A stretch of 17,792 nucleotides of DNA from Syntrophomonadaceae bacterium. GTDB taxonomy: Bacteria; Bacillota; Syntrophomonadia; Syntrophomonadales; Syntrophomonadaceae. Both the position numbers and the translations under genes were made by a program. Under the pieces are notes generated by a model that was given only the letters and a program-made list of their open reading frames with translations, had not been told where the DNA came from and made no database searches. The stretch spans positions 1 to 17,792 of the forward strand of contig DUSB01000042.1 of assembly GCA_012840625.1 (NCBI GenBank). The letters run 5' to 3'. Each line of letters begins with the position of its first letter. Positions within the stretch are counted from its first letter, which is position 1. Below are positions 1 to 6,656 of the stretch, piece after piece.

Positions 1-3
1 CAT
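1..3 (-). CDS. start codon of a leftward gene running off the left edge
   Basis: Read on the minus strand, positions 3 to 1 are ATG. They are preceded, seven bases away, by AAGGAGTG at 18 to 11, a good Shine-Dalgarno sequence at normal spacing. Only the start codon lies in the window, so nothing can be said about the product. The arrangement makes this gene divergent from cwlD. The call rests only on the ribosome binding site and start pair. Confidence 0.5.
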
Positions 4-285
4 TTGTAAACACTCCTTCCCTACTTACACTACGATAGATGGTATGTATAAATTACAGCCGAAGGTCTGATTTCTATAAATTTATCTTCCTTTACCCTTC
101 CCATCATAACCTATCGATAAGTCTGCCAGCAAATGAATTATGAGGGTGTTTAACAGATATAGCCTCAGAAAATGCTTATCTAAGTACAGTTTATCTTCCT
201 GGAATCGTAAGCACAGGGGATAACGTTCTTTTTTGCCTTCCTTTTCATATACTTAGAAAGTAGGTAAGGGAGCGGGGAAAGATAT
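4..285. other. divergent intergenic region before cwlD
   Basis: About 280 bases lie between the leftward gene and cwlD. I found no convincing sigma-A promoter with both boxes. On the plus strand CATATACT at 246-253 resembles a sporulation sigma-E/sigma-G -10 element, but no properly spaced -35 partner was found. The 11-mer TTTATCTTCCT occurs twice, at 81-91 and 190-200, with no evident meaning. No coding potential was recognised. Confidence 0.4.
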
Positions 286-1095
286 ATGATCAAGAATCGT
301 GTTTTCATTTTTGATAGAAAAAAGTTCAGCATGGTCATTTCCTTCAGTCTGCTGCTGTTTCTTTTCGGTGTTGGAATTATGCTGCCACACTGGCAGGAGC
401 AGTCCGTCTTATCCTACGCTCTGGCCAATCGTGTTATTGTGGTGGATCCCGGCCATGGTGGGGTCGATCCGGGGGCGATCAGCCGGAATGATAATCTTGA
501 AAAGGATATTGTCCTGGATATCAGCCGCCATTTAGTTCGCTACCTGTCACAGGCAGGGGCGCTGGTAGTCTGTACCCGTCTATATGATGATGATTTGGCC
601 GGTGATGAGTTTACGGGCTCCATCCGTGAACGTAAAAAACAAGACATGGCCAATCGCGTTGAAGTAGGTCGGCGCAGCAAAGCTGACCTCTATATCAGCA
701 TTCATACCAATGCTGAGAGCAGCAGGAAATGGAGCGGTGCACAGGTCTTTTATTATAATCAGGATGAAAAGGGCAAGCGTATAGCTGAATCTATTCAGGC
801 AGAGCTGGGCAGGGTTACCGGTAGTAAAAGAAAGGCTCGGGGGGCTGACTATTACTTGATGAAACAAAACCACATGACCACCATTCTGGTGGAAGTGGGA
901 TTTATATCTCATCCGCGGGAAGAGCAGCTCTTGTTGTCGAAGGACTATCAGCAAAAACTGGCTTATGCCATTTTTGCCGGTCTGGCCAAGGCAGAAATAG
1001 AAAAACCGGAGGCTAAAATCCGCAAACAAAGCGGGGAAGTGCCAGGGCACCTCCCCTTTTATATGAAAGTCACAGAGATCAAAGATCCCCGTTGA
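286..1095 (+). CDS. cwlD: N-acetylmuramoyl-L-alanine amidase, CwlD type
   Basis: A zinc-dependent amidase (Amidase_3 family) that cleaves the bond between N-acetylmuramic acid and L-alanine in peptidoglycan. CwlD-type enzymes act on spore cortex as the first step toward muramic-delta-lactam, which germination enzymes recognise. The 269 residues include a basic N-terminus and a hydrophobic segment at about 16-33 (signal anchor or uncleaved signal). The catalytic domain starts near residue 49. Visible motifs are VDPGHGG (zinc His57), Glu72 as the probable second ligand, SIHTNA (His140) and VEVGF (Glu203, catalytic). The ATG is preceded by a GGGAGCGGGG-like ribosome binding site. The gene stands alone. 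The last dozen codons lie beyond a terminator-like hairpin (1033-1060), so the C-terminal tail may be a recent extension. Amidase function is secure; the CwlD subtype is inferred from size and the N-terminal anchor. Confidence 0.85.
   Translation: MIKNRVFIFDRKKFSMVISFSLLLFLFGVGIMLPHWQEQSVLSYALANRVIVVDPGHGGVDPGAISRNDNLEKDIVLDISRHLVRYLSQAGALVVCTRLYDDDLAGDEFTGSIRERKKQDMANRVEVGRRSKADLYISIHTNAESSRKWSGAQVFYYNQDEKGKRIAESIQAELGRVTGSKRKARGADYYLMKQNHMTTILVEVGFISHPREEQLLLSKDYQQKLAYAIFAGLAKAEIEKPEAKIRKQSGEVPGHLPFYMKVTEIKDPR
1033..1060 (+). terminator. intrinsic-terminator-like hairpin inside the 3' end of cwlD
   Basis: Arms GGGGAAGTGCC (1033-1043) and GGCACCTCCCC (1046-1056) pair with one A-C mismatch and a tight loop, followed by TTTTATAT. 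It has the form of a Rho-independent terminator, but it lies within the reading frame, 35 bases before the end of the stop codon. No other terminator was seen between cwlD and 1199, so this is probably the functional cwlD terminator. Confidence 0.6.
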
Positions 1096-1198
1096 CTATC
1101 ATCTAACAAAGTCCAGTTGCTGTTTAGAATATGAGTTCGCCCCTGAAAAAGTGCAGATATTCCTAAAATTAACAAACAAAATATACGCTCACATAATA

Positions 1199-1227
1199 TT
1201 AACTAACGAAAGAATTTGTGTTATAAT
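1199..1227 (+). promoter_or_regulatory. sigma-A-type promoter with no gene downstream
   Basis: TTAACT at 1199-1204, a 17-base spacer, and a perfect TATAAT at 1222-1227. Transcription would start near 1234, just before the structured segment at 1236-1317. No rightward gene follows, since the next genes are a leftward transposase remnant and the leftward acyl-CoA dehydrogenase. Confidence 0.55.
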
Positions 1228-1235
1228 AAAAGCAG

Positions 1236-1317
1236 ACCGAAAAACAAGGTAGATATACTATCCCCTGAGGGAAGTGTGAGGGTTCGGTGGAGGGGAGACA
1301 GGCAGCTGTCTCCCTTT
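1236..1317 (+). ncRNA. candidate small structured RNA of unknown class
   Basis: The segment starts a few bases after a perfect -10 box. ACCGAA (1236-1241) can pair with TTCGGT (1283-1288), enclosing a TCCC/GGGA hairpin at 1261-1272. A strong hairpin follows, with GGGAGACAG (1293-1301) and CTGTCTCCC (1306-1314) around a four-base loop. It extends by A-T and G-T pairs and ends in a short T tract. I could not match it to a known riboswitch, 6S RNA or SRP RNA. It may be an independent sRNA, or the leader of a gene lost when the neighbouring insertion sequence arrived. No ORF with a ribosome binding site was seen inside. Confidence 0.4.
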
Positions 1318-1383
1318 CGCATGTTTAAAAGTATACCTACGGCAGCCTGTAGAGATGGATAGCACTATATCATGGATAGTAAG

Positions 1384-1515
1384 CTACTGTAGTCCCGCAA
1401 GGTTATCATTAATACCATGTTTTTGAGTTATCCCTGTCACTCCGCTTCTTCCTCCACGGTATTCTTCAACAATCCTGCCTTTTAATTCCCATGGCAATTT
1501 CCCTTTATCCTTCAT
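1384..1515 (-). pseudogene. N-terminal remnant of an insertion-sequence transposase (OrfA, IS3-like)
   Basis: Reading leftward from ATG at 1515, a 43-residue frame begins MKDKGKLPWELKGRIVEEYR, continues with Gly/Arg-rich sequence and TQKHGIN, and stops at 1384. This resembles the helix-turn-helix N-terminus of IS3-family OrfA proteins. The frame ends where the first recognition helix should be completed, and nothing resembling the rest of OrfA or an OrfB integrase core follows. The remnant lies beside a palindrome (1527-1588) that looks like an IS end. Family assignment is by recollection of the motif and is moderate. Confidence 0.5.
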
Positions 1516-1526
1516 GTAGCATAAAA

Positions 1527-1588
1527 ATGCTCCCCTCGTGGTAGCAGTCAAAATTAATTATTTCAACGGTCTACTTTGAGGGGAGCAT
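1527..1588 (-). terminator. IS-end palindrome serving as probable terminator for the acyl-CoA dehydrogenase gene
   Basis: ATGCTCCCCTC (1527-1537) is the exact inverse of GAGGGGAGCAT (1578-1588); a further GTAG/CTAC match lies inside, and about 40 bases separate the main arms. Read leftward, the second arm runs directly into TTTTTAT. The sequence starts 38 bases beyond the leftward stop codon. The paired ends and the adjacent transposase remnant suggest an insertion-sequence end. The arm plus T tract suggests it now ends transcription from the dehydrogenase gene, although the loop is long for a classical terminator. Confidence 0.5.
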
Positions 1589-1626
1589 ATCAGTTCTACG
1601 GGTTTTTATAGCTTTGCAACAGTCTA

Positions 1627-3459
1627 TTAGACGAAGAAAGCGTCTTCAGGAATATCCAGTACCGAAGCATCACCCTTCTTAATCACTTCAGCCAGAGTCA
1701 TAACATCTGGTAAGACGTTATTTACATAGTAACGGGCTGCTTCGACTTTACCACGGTAGAACGGGTAATCATAATGATCTTCACCCAGCTCCTTAATTTT
1801 ATTTTGTGCTACCAGAGCCTGGTCAAGGATCACATAAGAACAATAGAGTTTTGCGGTAGCATGCAGGATGCGGGTAGCAAAAAGAGGCATAAACTGAATT
1901 TTTCCGCCCATAGCATAATCGCGAATAGCCAGGCGAATCTGATTGTAAGCATTGATGGCCTCTTTCAGGAGAGCCATTTCACTATCAAAGTCTCCCCCGG
2001 TACCATTTTTATCAATGAAGCTGGTGATTTCGTCCAACCAAGCCTGGAACAGAGCACCTTTTTTCAGCATCCATTTACGTCCCACCAGGTCCATGGACTG
2101 AATGTAGTTGGTTCCTTCCCAGATGGAAAGGATTTTGATATCGCGGCACAGCTGTGCTATAGGATATTCTTCACTATAGCCGTAACCACCATATACCTGC
2201 ATTGCTTCAGCACAGAGGATCCATCCCATATCGGAGTTATAAGCCTTGATTAAAGGAGTATTGACTTCAGCTCGTGCCCGGGCAATCTCTCTTTCTTCAG
2301 GATCAGGGCTGTTTTCAGCCACATCCAGGTAGTATAAAGTCTTAAAGGCCATAGCGCGCATTGCTTCCAGATGCGCCTTCTGGTCCAGGAGCATTCTGCG
2401 TACGTCTTCATGTTTGATAATCGGCACCCGATCACCTTTGGGGTTAGTAATGGGGCGGCCCTGAATTCGCTCTCGGGCATATTCAGCAGAATTGTAGTAA
2501 GCGACGGTGGCAACGGATAATGCACCCATGCCGGTGTTCAGACGTTCTTCATTCATCATGTTGAACATCTGGCGCATGCCGGAAGCTCTGCCGTCTTCTC
2601 CGGGAGGATCGCCCAGAATCCAGCCGCGGCATTCATTGTTTTCGCCAAAGGCCAGGGTACAGGTAGCGTTACCGCGAATACCCATTTTATGCTCAATGCT
2701 GACACAGTTGATATCGTTGAACTCGCCTAGGCTACCATCATCATTAACCCAGTATTTGGGGATCACGAAAAGTGAGATGCCGGATGTACCAGGACGGGCA
2801 CCTTCTACCCGAGCCAGAGTAAGGTGGATGATGTTTTCAGTAATATCCTGCTCTCCACCGGAGATAAAGCATTTGGATCCTTTAATCTTGTAAACACCAG
2901 GTTTGTCAGTGGGGAAGGCTTTGGTCAGCAGATCGCCAACATCAGAACCGCCATTAGGTTCGGTGAGGTCCATGGTACCGGCCCACTCGCCGGAATACAT
3001 TTTTTCCAGGAACAATTCTTTTAGATGATCTGAACCAAATTCTTCGATCAGTTCTGCGGCCCCTGAAGTTGCCAGGTAATAAGTGGTCAGTCCCATATTG
3101 GCTCCGGCCATATATTCACCGACAGCACCCATCAGGATACGTGGCAGTGCATATTCATAGTTGGGATCTACGTTACAGGACCCCCAGCCGTTTTCCTGAA
3201 TAAACCAGTAGGCTTCTTTCATTCCTGGAGGAACTGTTACCTTTCCATTTTCAAATTGAGCTCCGATCTCATCATTTTCGTCATTGGTTGGTGCGATAAC
3301 CTCTTCGGACATTCTGAGGGCTTCTGTTAGAATAGCATCTGCGTCATCGACGGAGTAGACATCTTTAAACCGATCGAATCCCATAATCTTTTCAGAGTCA
3401 AGCCATTCTTTTACAATGAACAGGTGGTCACGGGTTTTGTTAATAAAATTTTGTGCCAT
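1627..3459 (-). CDS. acyl-CoA dehydrogenase, long (610 residue) type
   Basis: A flavoprotein that oxidises a fatty acyl-CoA to the trans-2-enoyl-CoA in beta-oxidation, passing electrons to an electron-transfer flavoprotein. In order: N-terminal extension (1-40), alpha-helical N domain, LTEPNGGSD (165-173) of the middle FAD-binding domain, KGSKCFISGGEQD (193-205), the C domain with QVYGGYGY (421-428) and IWEGTN, whose Glu448 is the usual catalytic base, then about 150 extra residues. At 610 residues it is much longer than ordinary short-chain dehydrogenases of roughly 380 and fits the family with an extra N-terminal segment and a C-terminal domain. The ATG follows AGGAGGT at 3472-3466. It is a single leftward gene with no ETF or thiolase beside it. 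Chain-length preference cannot be read from the sequence. Confidence 0.9.
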   Translation of the reverse strand: MAQNFINKTRDHLFIVKEWLDSEKIMGFDRFKDVYSVDDADAILTEALRMSEEVIAPTNDENDEIGAQFENGKVTVPPGMKEAYWFIQENGWGSCNVDPNYEYALPRILMGAVGEYMAGANMGLTTYYLATSGAAELIEEFGSDHLKELFLEKMYSGEWAGTMDLTEPNGGSDVGDLLTKAFPTDKPGVYKIKGSKCFISGGEQDITENIIHLTLARVEGARPGTSGISLFVIPKYWVNDDGSLGEFNDINCVSIEHKMGIRGNATCTLAFGENNECRGWILGDPPGEDGRASGMRQMFNMMNEERLNTGMGALSVATVAYYNSAEYARERIQGRPITNPKGDRVPIIKHEDVRRMLLDQKAHLEAMRAMAFKTLYYLDVAENSPDPEEREIARARAEVNTPLIKAYNSDMGWILCAEAMQVYGGYGYSEEYPIAQLCRDIKILSIWEGTNYIQSMDLVGRKWMLKKGALFQAWLDEITSFIDKNGTGGDFDSEMALLKEAINAYNQIRLAIRDYAMGGKIQFMPLFATRILHATAKLYCSYVILDQALVAQNKIKELGEDHYDYPFYRGKVEAARYYVNNVLPDVMTLAEVIKKGDASVLDIPEDAFFV

Positions 3460-3478
3460 TATCTTACCTCCTAAAATT

Positions 3479-3500
3479 ATTAATGCCGTAAGGCTTTAAT
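3479..3500 (-). promoter_or_regulatory. near-perfect inverted repeat just upstream of the acyl-CoA dehydrogenase ribosome binding site
   Basis: ATTAATGCC (3479-3487) and GGCTTTAAT (3492-3500) are inverted around GTAA with one mismatch. In the leftward mRNA this hairpin would end six bases before AGGAGGT. It could be an operator or a translation-modulating stem. No regulator can be assigned. Confidence 0.35.
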
Positions 3501-3581
3501 AGCGCCATTACAAAGTAGAGACCGAATATTTTGCGAGCCTCTTCTTTCTTAGGGTACCGATTTAAATAGACTTCTATTAGT

Positions 3582-3587
3582 ATTATA
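3582..3587 (-). promoter_or_regulatory. possible -10 box for the acyl-CoA dehydrogenase gene
   Basis: Read leftward, 3587 to 3582 is a perfect TATAAT, about 120 bases before the start codon, which would give a leader of roughly 115 bases. No recognisable -35 hexamer lies at 16-18 bases, so it may need an activator or may be fortuitous. Confidence 0.3.
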
Positions 3588-3589
3588 CA

Positions 3590-3930
3590 ATAAAGTTCGA
3601 AAAGAAAAGGCTGTCACATAGAAAATCCTCCATACATTAATTATAGTTGAAAATAGGAATTTAAGGTATACGAATTTTGTATTACAAGAGGTAAAGAATA
3701 CCTAAAAACATGATGTTCGCATATACTGCCCGGAAGTAAATGGAAAGATTTATAGATACCAGCAGAAAAGGCACTACAAAACACTATTGTCTTTTAAATG
3801 ATTGTAGCAGTTGCAACAACGATAGAAAAGTCTTACCGCTTAGAAAAGTAATAAATATCGTATAGGCAGGGGAAATACTGTCGCCATTACTGGCATTATA
3901 TAGAATTTATGGGGCAAGAGGAGGTTTCCC
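3590..3930. other. AT-rich intergenic stretch between the dehydrogenase and the arg leader region
   Basis: No coding sequence with a plausible ribosome binding site was seen on either strand. Small palindromes are present (GCCATTACTGGC near 3883-3894; GGTAT...ATACC around 3665-3701), but none is followed by a T tract. No convincing promoter was found for the short ORF that follows. Confidence 0.35.
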
Positions 3931-3993
3931 ATGCCCACAGGGATATGTAGGGATATATTAGGGATACATAATGTAAGCATGGTCAGGAGTTGA
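3931..3993 (+). CDS. possible 20-residue leader-type ORF
   Basis: ATG at 3931 is preceded by AAGAGGAGGT (3916-3925), one of the strongest ribosome binding sites in the window, at about six bases. The frame runs 20 codons to TGA and includes two AGG arginine codons (6 and 18). Its sequence includes three loose direct copies of AGGGATAYRT at ten- to eleven-base spacing. An intrinsic terminator lies 73 bases downstream, and argC follows after that. This resembles a leader-peptide plus terminator, but the best arg promoter lies after the terminator, so classical attenuation of argC is not established. It could equally be a chance ORF. Confidence 0.3.
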   Translation: MPTGICRDILGIHNVSMVRS

Positions 3994-4065
3994 TAGTACC
4001 AAGTGCCAGCTAATGTTCTGGGATAAAGCTGAGTTGTCAGAAAGCAGCAGATCAGCAATACGGAT

Positions 4066-4094
4066 AAAAGACCGCGGATCAGCGCGGTCTTTTT
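4066..4094 (+). terminator. intrinsic terminator upstream of the arg promoter
   Basis: AAAAGACCGCG (4066-4076) pairs perfectly with CGCGGTCTTTT (4083-4093) around a six-base loop, with TTTTT following the GC stem. It would stop any rightward transcript coming from the 3931-3993 region. The A and T runs make it plausibly bidirectional. It ends about 140 bases before the arg promoter. Confidence 0.75.
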
Positions 4095-4230
4095 GCTCTG
4101 CTTCGTGGTACTGCGCAGGGATATTCGCGATTTTTTTGCCCGGCGGGAAAGCTGATAGACACAGTATGGTAATGATTGTCCTCTATTTTACAGAAGAAGC
4201 TAGCCGGACTATTTTTTTGGCTATAGCAGC

Positions 4231-4268
4231 ATTGAAAACTTATTCACACGGATGTATAATTATAACTG
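4231..4268 (+). promoter_or_regulatory. tandem ARG boxes (ArgR/AhrC operator)
   Basis: Box 1 (4231-4248) contains TGAAAACTTATTCA at 4233-4246, matching the TGAAT-wwww-ATTCA ARG-box consensus at 9 of 10 outer positions. Box 2 (4251-4268) contains TGTATAATTATAAC at 4253-4266, a weaker match centred on the palindrome TATAATTATA. The centres are 20 bp apart, so two 18-bp boxes sit side by side with a 2-bp gap, the usual layout for hexameric ArgR. Box 1 overlaps the -35 and box 2 the -10, which implies arginine-dependent repression. The regulator gene is not in the window. Confidence 0.7.
4232..4260 (+). promoter_or_regulatory. promoter of the argCJBDF operon
   Basis: TTGAAA (4232-4237), a 17-base spacer and a perfect TATAAT (4255-4260). 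The start of transcription would be near 4267, giving a short leader of about 25 bases before argC. The promoter is covered by the two ARG boxes. Confidence 0.8.
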
Positions 4269-4291
4269 TTTATTTAAGGAGGTCTGGTAGG

Positions 4292-5326
4292 ATGTATCGA
4301 ATAGGAATCGTAGGAGATGGATATACTGCTGCAGAATTGCTGCGCCTGATGGTGGGGCACGAAAGATTTGAAGCTGTCTATATTAGTTCAACGGAAAACA
4401 TCGGCAGACCGATTTCCGAGCTTTATCCTGAATTATACGGCCGCATCAATTTAATCTGTGAGGCGACCGATATTCATACTATAAAACAGCGTTGTGACGC
4501 CGTATTTCTGGCCTTGCCGCATGGTCTTTCGGTACCCATGGTACGGGAATTAGTTGCCGCCGGCATTCCCTGTGTGGATTTGGGAGCCGATTTTCGGCTG
4601 CGTGATGCCCGGCTCTACGAGCAGTATTATGGTTTACGGCATGAGGCCCCCGAAATGCTGCCGCAGGCTGTTTATGGCATTCCTGAACTGCATCGGGAGG
4701 AGATTAAAAAGGCGCCATTTGTTGCTAATCCCGGCTGCTTTCCCACTGCGGCCATTGTTCCGCTAACACCTCTGCTGCAAAGAGGGCTGATTGAACCCGG
4801 GGGAATCATCATTGATGCCAAAAGCGGAGTTTCCGGGGCTGGACGCGGATTACGCACCAGCAGTCTTTTTTGCGAGGTCCATGAAGGGACTCATCCTTAT
4901 GGTGTCGGTACTCATCGCCATGGGCCGGAAATTGCGCAGGAATTGAGCCGGGCAGCTGGTACCGGGGTAGACATGGTCTTTACCCCTCATTTGGTACCGA
5001 TGAATCGCGGCATCTTGAGTACCATCTACTGCCGTATAAAACCGGGAGTTGATCCCGTTCAGATCAGGCAGGTCATGGTGGAAGCCTATGCAGAGGAGTA
5101 TTTCTTCCAGGTATTACCGCAGGGGATTATGCCGCATACCAAATGGGTGTATGGTTCCAATGAACTACATCTCAATGCTTATGCAGATCAAAACGGCCAT
5201 GCCATTTTGTTCTGTGCCATTGATAATCTTTGTCGTGGTGCTTCCGGACAGGCGATTCAGAATATGAACCTCATGTTAGGTCTGGATGAAACCATGGGCT
5301 TAAACGGTACAGGTGTTCATCCATAA
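4292..5326 (+). CDS. argC: N-acetyl-gamma-glutamyl-phosphate reductase
   Basis: The third step of arginine synthesis: NADPH-dependent reduction of N-acetylglutamyl phosphate to the semialdehyde, in the cytoplasm. The 344 residues are the usual length. Evidence includes the N-terminal nucleotide-binding GIVGDGYTAAEL (5-16), the active-site NPGCFPT with Cys149, KSGVSGAGRG (177-186), HRHGPEI (208-214) and the C-terminal GASGQAIQNMN. The family usually has GYTGxEL in the first motif; here the second glycine is alanine, a mild oddity. I chose ATG 4292 because AAGGAGGT lies eight bases upstream (4276-4283). The frame is open further upstream to 4013, but that would cross a terminator and the promoter. 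It is the first gene of the arg operon, with argJ 14 bases downstream. Confidence 0.95.
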   Translation: MYRIGIVGDGYTAAELLRLMVGHERFEAVYISSTENIGRPISELYPELYGRINLICEATDIHTIKQRCDAVFLALPHGLSVPMVRELVAAGIPCVDLGADFRLRDARLYEQYYGLRHEAPEMLPQAVYGIPELHREEIKKAPFVANPGCFPTAAIVPLTPLLQRGLIEPGGIIIDAKSGVSGAGRGLRTSSLFCEVHEGTHPYGVGTHRHGPEIAQELSRAAGTGVDMVFTPHLVPMNRGILSTIYCRIKPGVDPVQIRQVMVEAYAEEYFFQVLPQGIMPHTKWVYGSNELHLNAYADQNGHAILFCAIDNLCRGASGQAIQNMNLMLGLDETMGLNGTGVHP

Positions 5327-5340
5327 GGGGGAGAGAAGGT

Positions 5341-6546
5341 ATGAAAAAATTAAGCTCCGGGATTACAGCCCCGCAGGGATTTACAGCTCAGGGGATATGC
5401 GCTGGGATTAAAAACGAAGAGAAGGAAGATTTGGCTATCATTTTTTCGGCAAGCAGGTGTACAACAGCAGGTGTATTTACCACCAATCTGGTTCATGCTG
5501 CTTGTATCGATATAAATCGCGAACATTTAAGGGATCAGCAGGCGCAGGCTATTATAGTTAACAGTGGCAATGCCAATGCCTGTACTGGTAAACAGGGTTA
5601 TGCAGACACCCTTCGTATGGCGCAGATTGGTGCCCGGGCTCTGAATATTGATCCCCGGGACGTTTTAATAGCTTCCACCGGGGTCATCGGGGTTGAACTG
5701 CCCATGGAGCGGGTGGAGGCTGGTATTTATAAAGCAGCACAAGAGCTGAGTATGCAGGGATCTGCATCAGCTGCCCGGGCCATTATGACCACCGATCTGC
5801 GTATCAAGGAGCAGGCAGTGGAAGTGGTGATCAAAGGGAAACCGGTACGCCTGGGAGCCATAGCCAAGGGATCAGGGATGATTCATCCCCAAATGGCTAC
5901 CATGTTGGCTTTTATTACTACCGATGTCTGCATCAGTCCGGAATGTCTGCAGACCGCTCTGCACAGCAGTGTAGGGGACAGCTTTAATATGATCAGTGTG
6001 GATGGGGATACCTCCACCAATGATATGGTGCTGGTTATGGCCAACGGTCGGGCTAATAATCCCATCATCGATCAGGTCGATAGTCCGGAATATGATTTGT
6101 TTGTGCACGCCATGCAGGAAATCTGCCAACATCTGGCGCGGCTGATAGCCCGCGATGGTGAGGGAGCCGAGCATCTGATTGAAGTAAAGGTGCTCCACGC
6201 TGCTGACCAGAATACTGCCCGCACCATTGCCCGTTCGGTAAGTTCCTCCAATCTGGTTAAATGTGCTGTTTTTGGTGCCGATGCCAACTGGGGCCGTATT
6301 CTGGCGGCAGCAGGCTATTCTGGGGCGGCCTTTGATCCCGGCAAAGTTGATATTTATTTGGGCAGAGAAATGATGGCCTGCAATGGTCAGGGAGTTAAGT
6401 TTGACGAAGAAAAAGCCAAAAAAGAATTGAAAAAGGAGACGGTTAGCATTGTTTTGGATTTAAAATCAGGTCCGGCCAGTGCTACGGCCTGGGGATGCGA
6501 TCTCAGTTATGATTATGTAAAGATCAATGCTGACTACAGGACTTGA
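5341..6546 (+). CDS. argJ: bifunctional glutamate N-acetyltransferase / ornithine acetyltransferase
   Basis: Transfers the acetyl group from N-acetylornithine to glutamate, closing the cyclic arginine pathway. Many members also use acetyl-CoA for the first step. The 401-residue precursor self-cleaves before a threonine: KGSGMIHPQMATML (177-190) places the cleavage between Ala186 and the nucleophile Thr187. The oxyanion motif STGVIG (112-117), DGDTSTND (221-228) and the terminal INADYRT are all present. The ATG follows a GGGGGAGAGAAGG-like binding site, 14 bases after argC. No separate argA or argE is in the cluster, as expected with ArgJ. Whether this enzyme is mono- or bifunctional cannot be decided by eye. 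Confidence 0.95.
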   Translation: MKKLSSGITAPQGFTAQGICAGIKNEEKEDLAIIFSASRCTTAGVFTTNLVHAACIDINREHLRDQQAQAIIVNSGNANACTGKQGYADTLRMAQIGARALNIDPRDVLIASTGVIGVELPMERVEAGIYKAAQELSMQGSASAARAIMTTDLRIKEQAVEVVIKGKPVRLGAIAKGSGMIHPQMATMLAFITTDVCISPECLQTALHSSVGDSFNMISVDGDTSTNDMVLVMANGRANNPIIDQVDSPEYDLFVHAMQEICQHLARLIARDGEGAEHLIEVKVLHAADQNTARTIARSVSSSNLVKCAVFGADANWGRILAAAGYSGAAFDPGKVDIYLGREMMACNGQGVKFDEEKAKKELKKETVSIVLDLKSGPASATAWGCDLSYDYVKINADYRT

Positions 6547-6656
6547 TGTGCTACCTACCTTCAAAGAAGCGAGCAGCCAGCGGCGGGCAGGCGCAAAGAT
6601 AGCCCGGCAGGATTTTATGTCTGGCGTTTCGCATCATTTTTCAGGGAGGGAAGAAA
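6547..6656. other. 110-base gap inside the arg operon
   Basis: This is the only sizeable gap in the operon. It is GC-rich in the middle and has weak complementary segments (GCCAG with CTGGC, GGGC with GCCC), but no T tract, promoter or ORF that I trust. It may fold to adjust argJ versus argB expression or mRNA stability. It ends in the GGGAGGG binding site of argB. Confidence 0.35.

Noticed and set aside
81..200. Direct repeat TTTATCTTCCT (81-91 and 190-200)
   Set aside because: It occurs only twice in AT/pyrimidine-rich intergenic DNA, with no palindromy or placement relative to a promoter. It may be chance.
580..1050. 156-codon minus-strand frame inside cwlD
   Set aside because: It is an antisense shadow of a gene with complete catalytic motifs, and no binding site or family resemblance was found.
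3840..4058. 72-codon minus-strand frame in the intergenic region before argC
   Set aside because: There is no ribosome binding site and no recognisable family, and it overlaps the better-supported short ORF on the plus strand. It is probably a chance frame.
3931..4094. T-box or arginine riboswitch upstream of argC
   Set aside because: The conserved T-box sequence (GGGTGG-ACCGCG type) is absent; only ACCGCG occurs, as part of the terminator stem. The arg promoter is downstream of the terminator.
4013..4291. Upstream in-frame extension of argC by 93 codons
   Set aside because: It would run through an intrinsic terminator, the arg promoter and the ARG boxes, and has no ribosome binding site. 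ATG 4292 has AAGGAGGT at ideal spacing and gives the normal family length.
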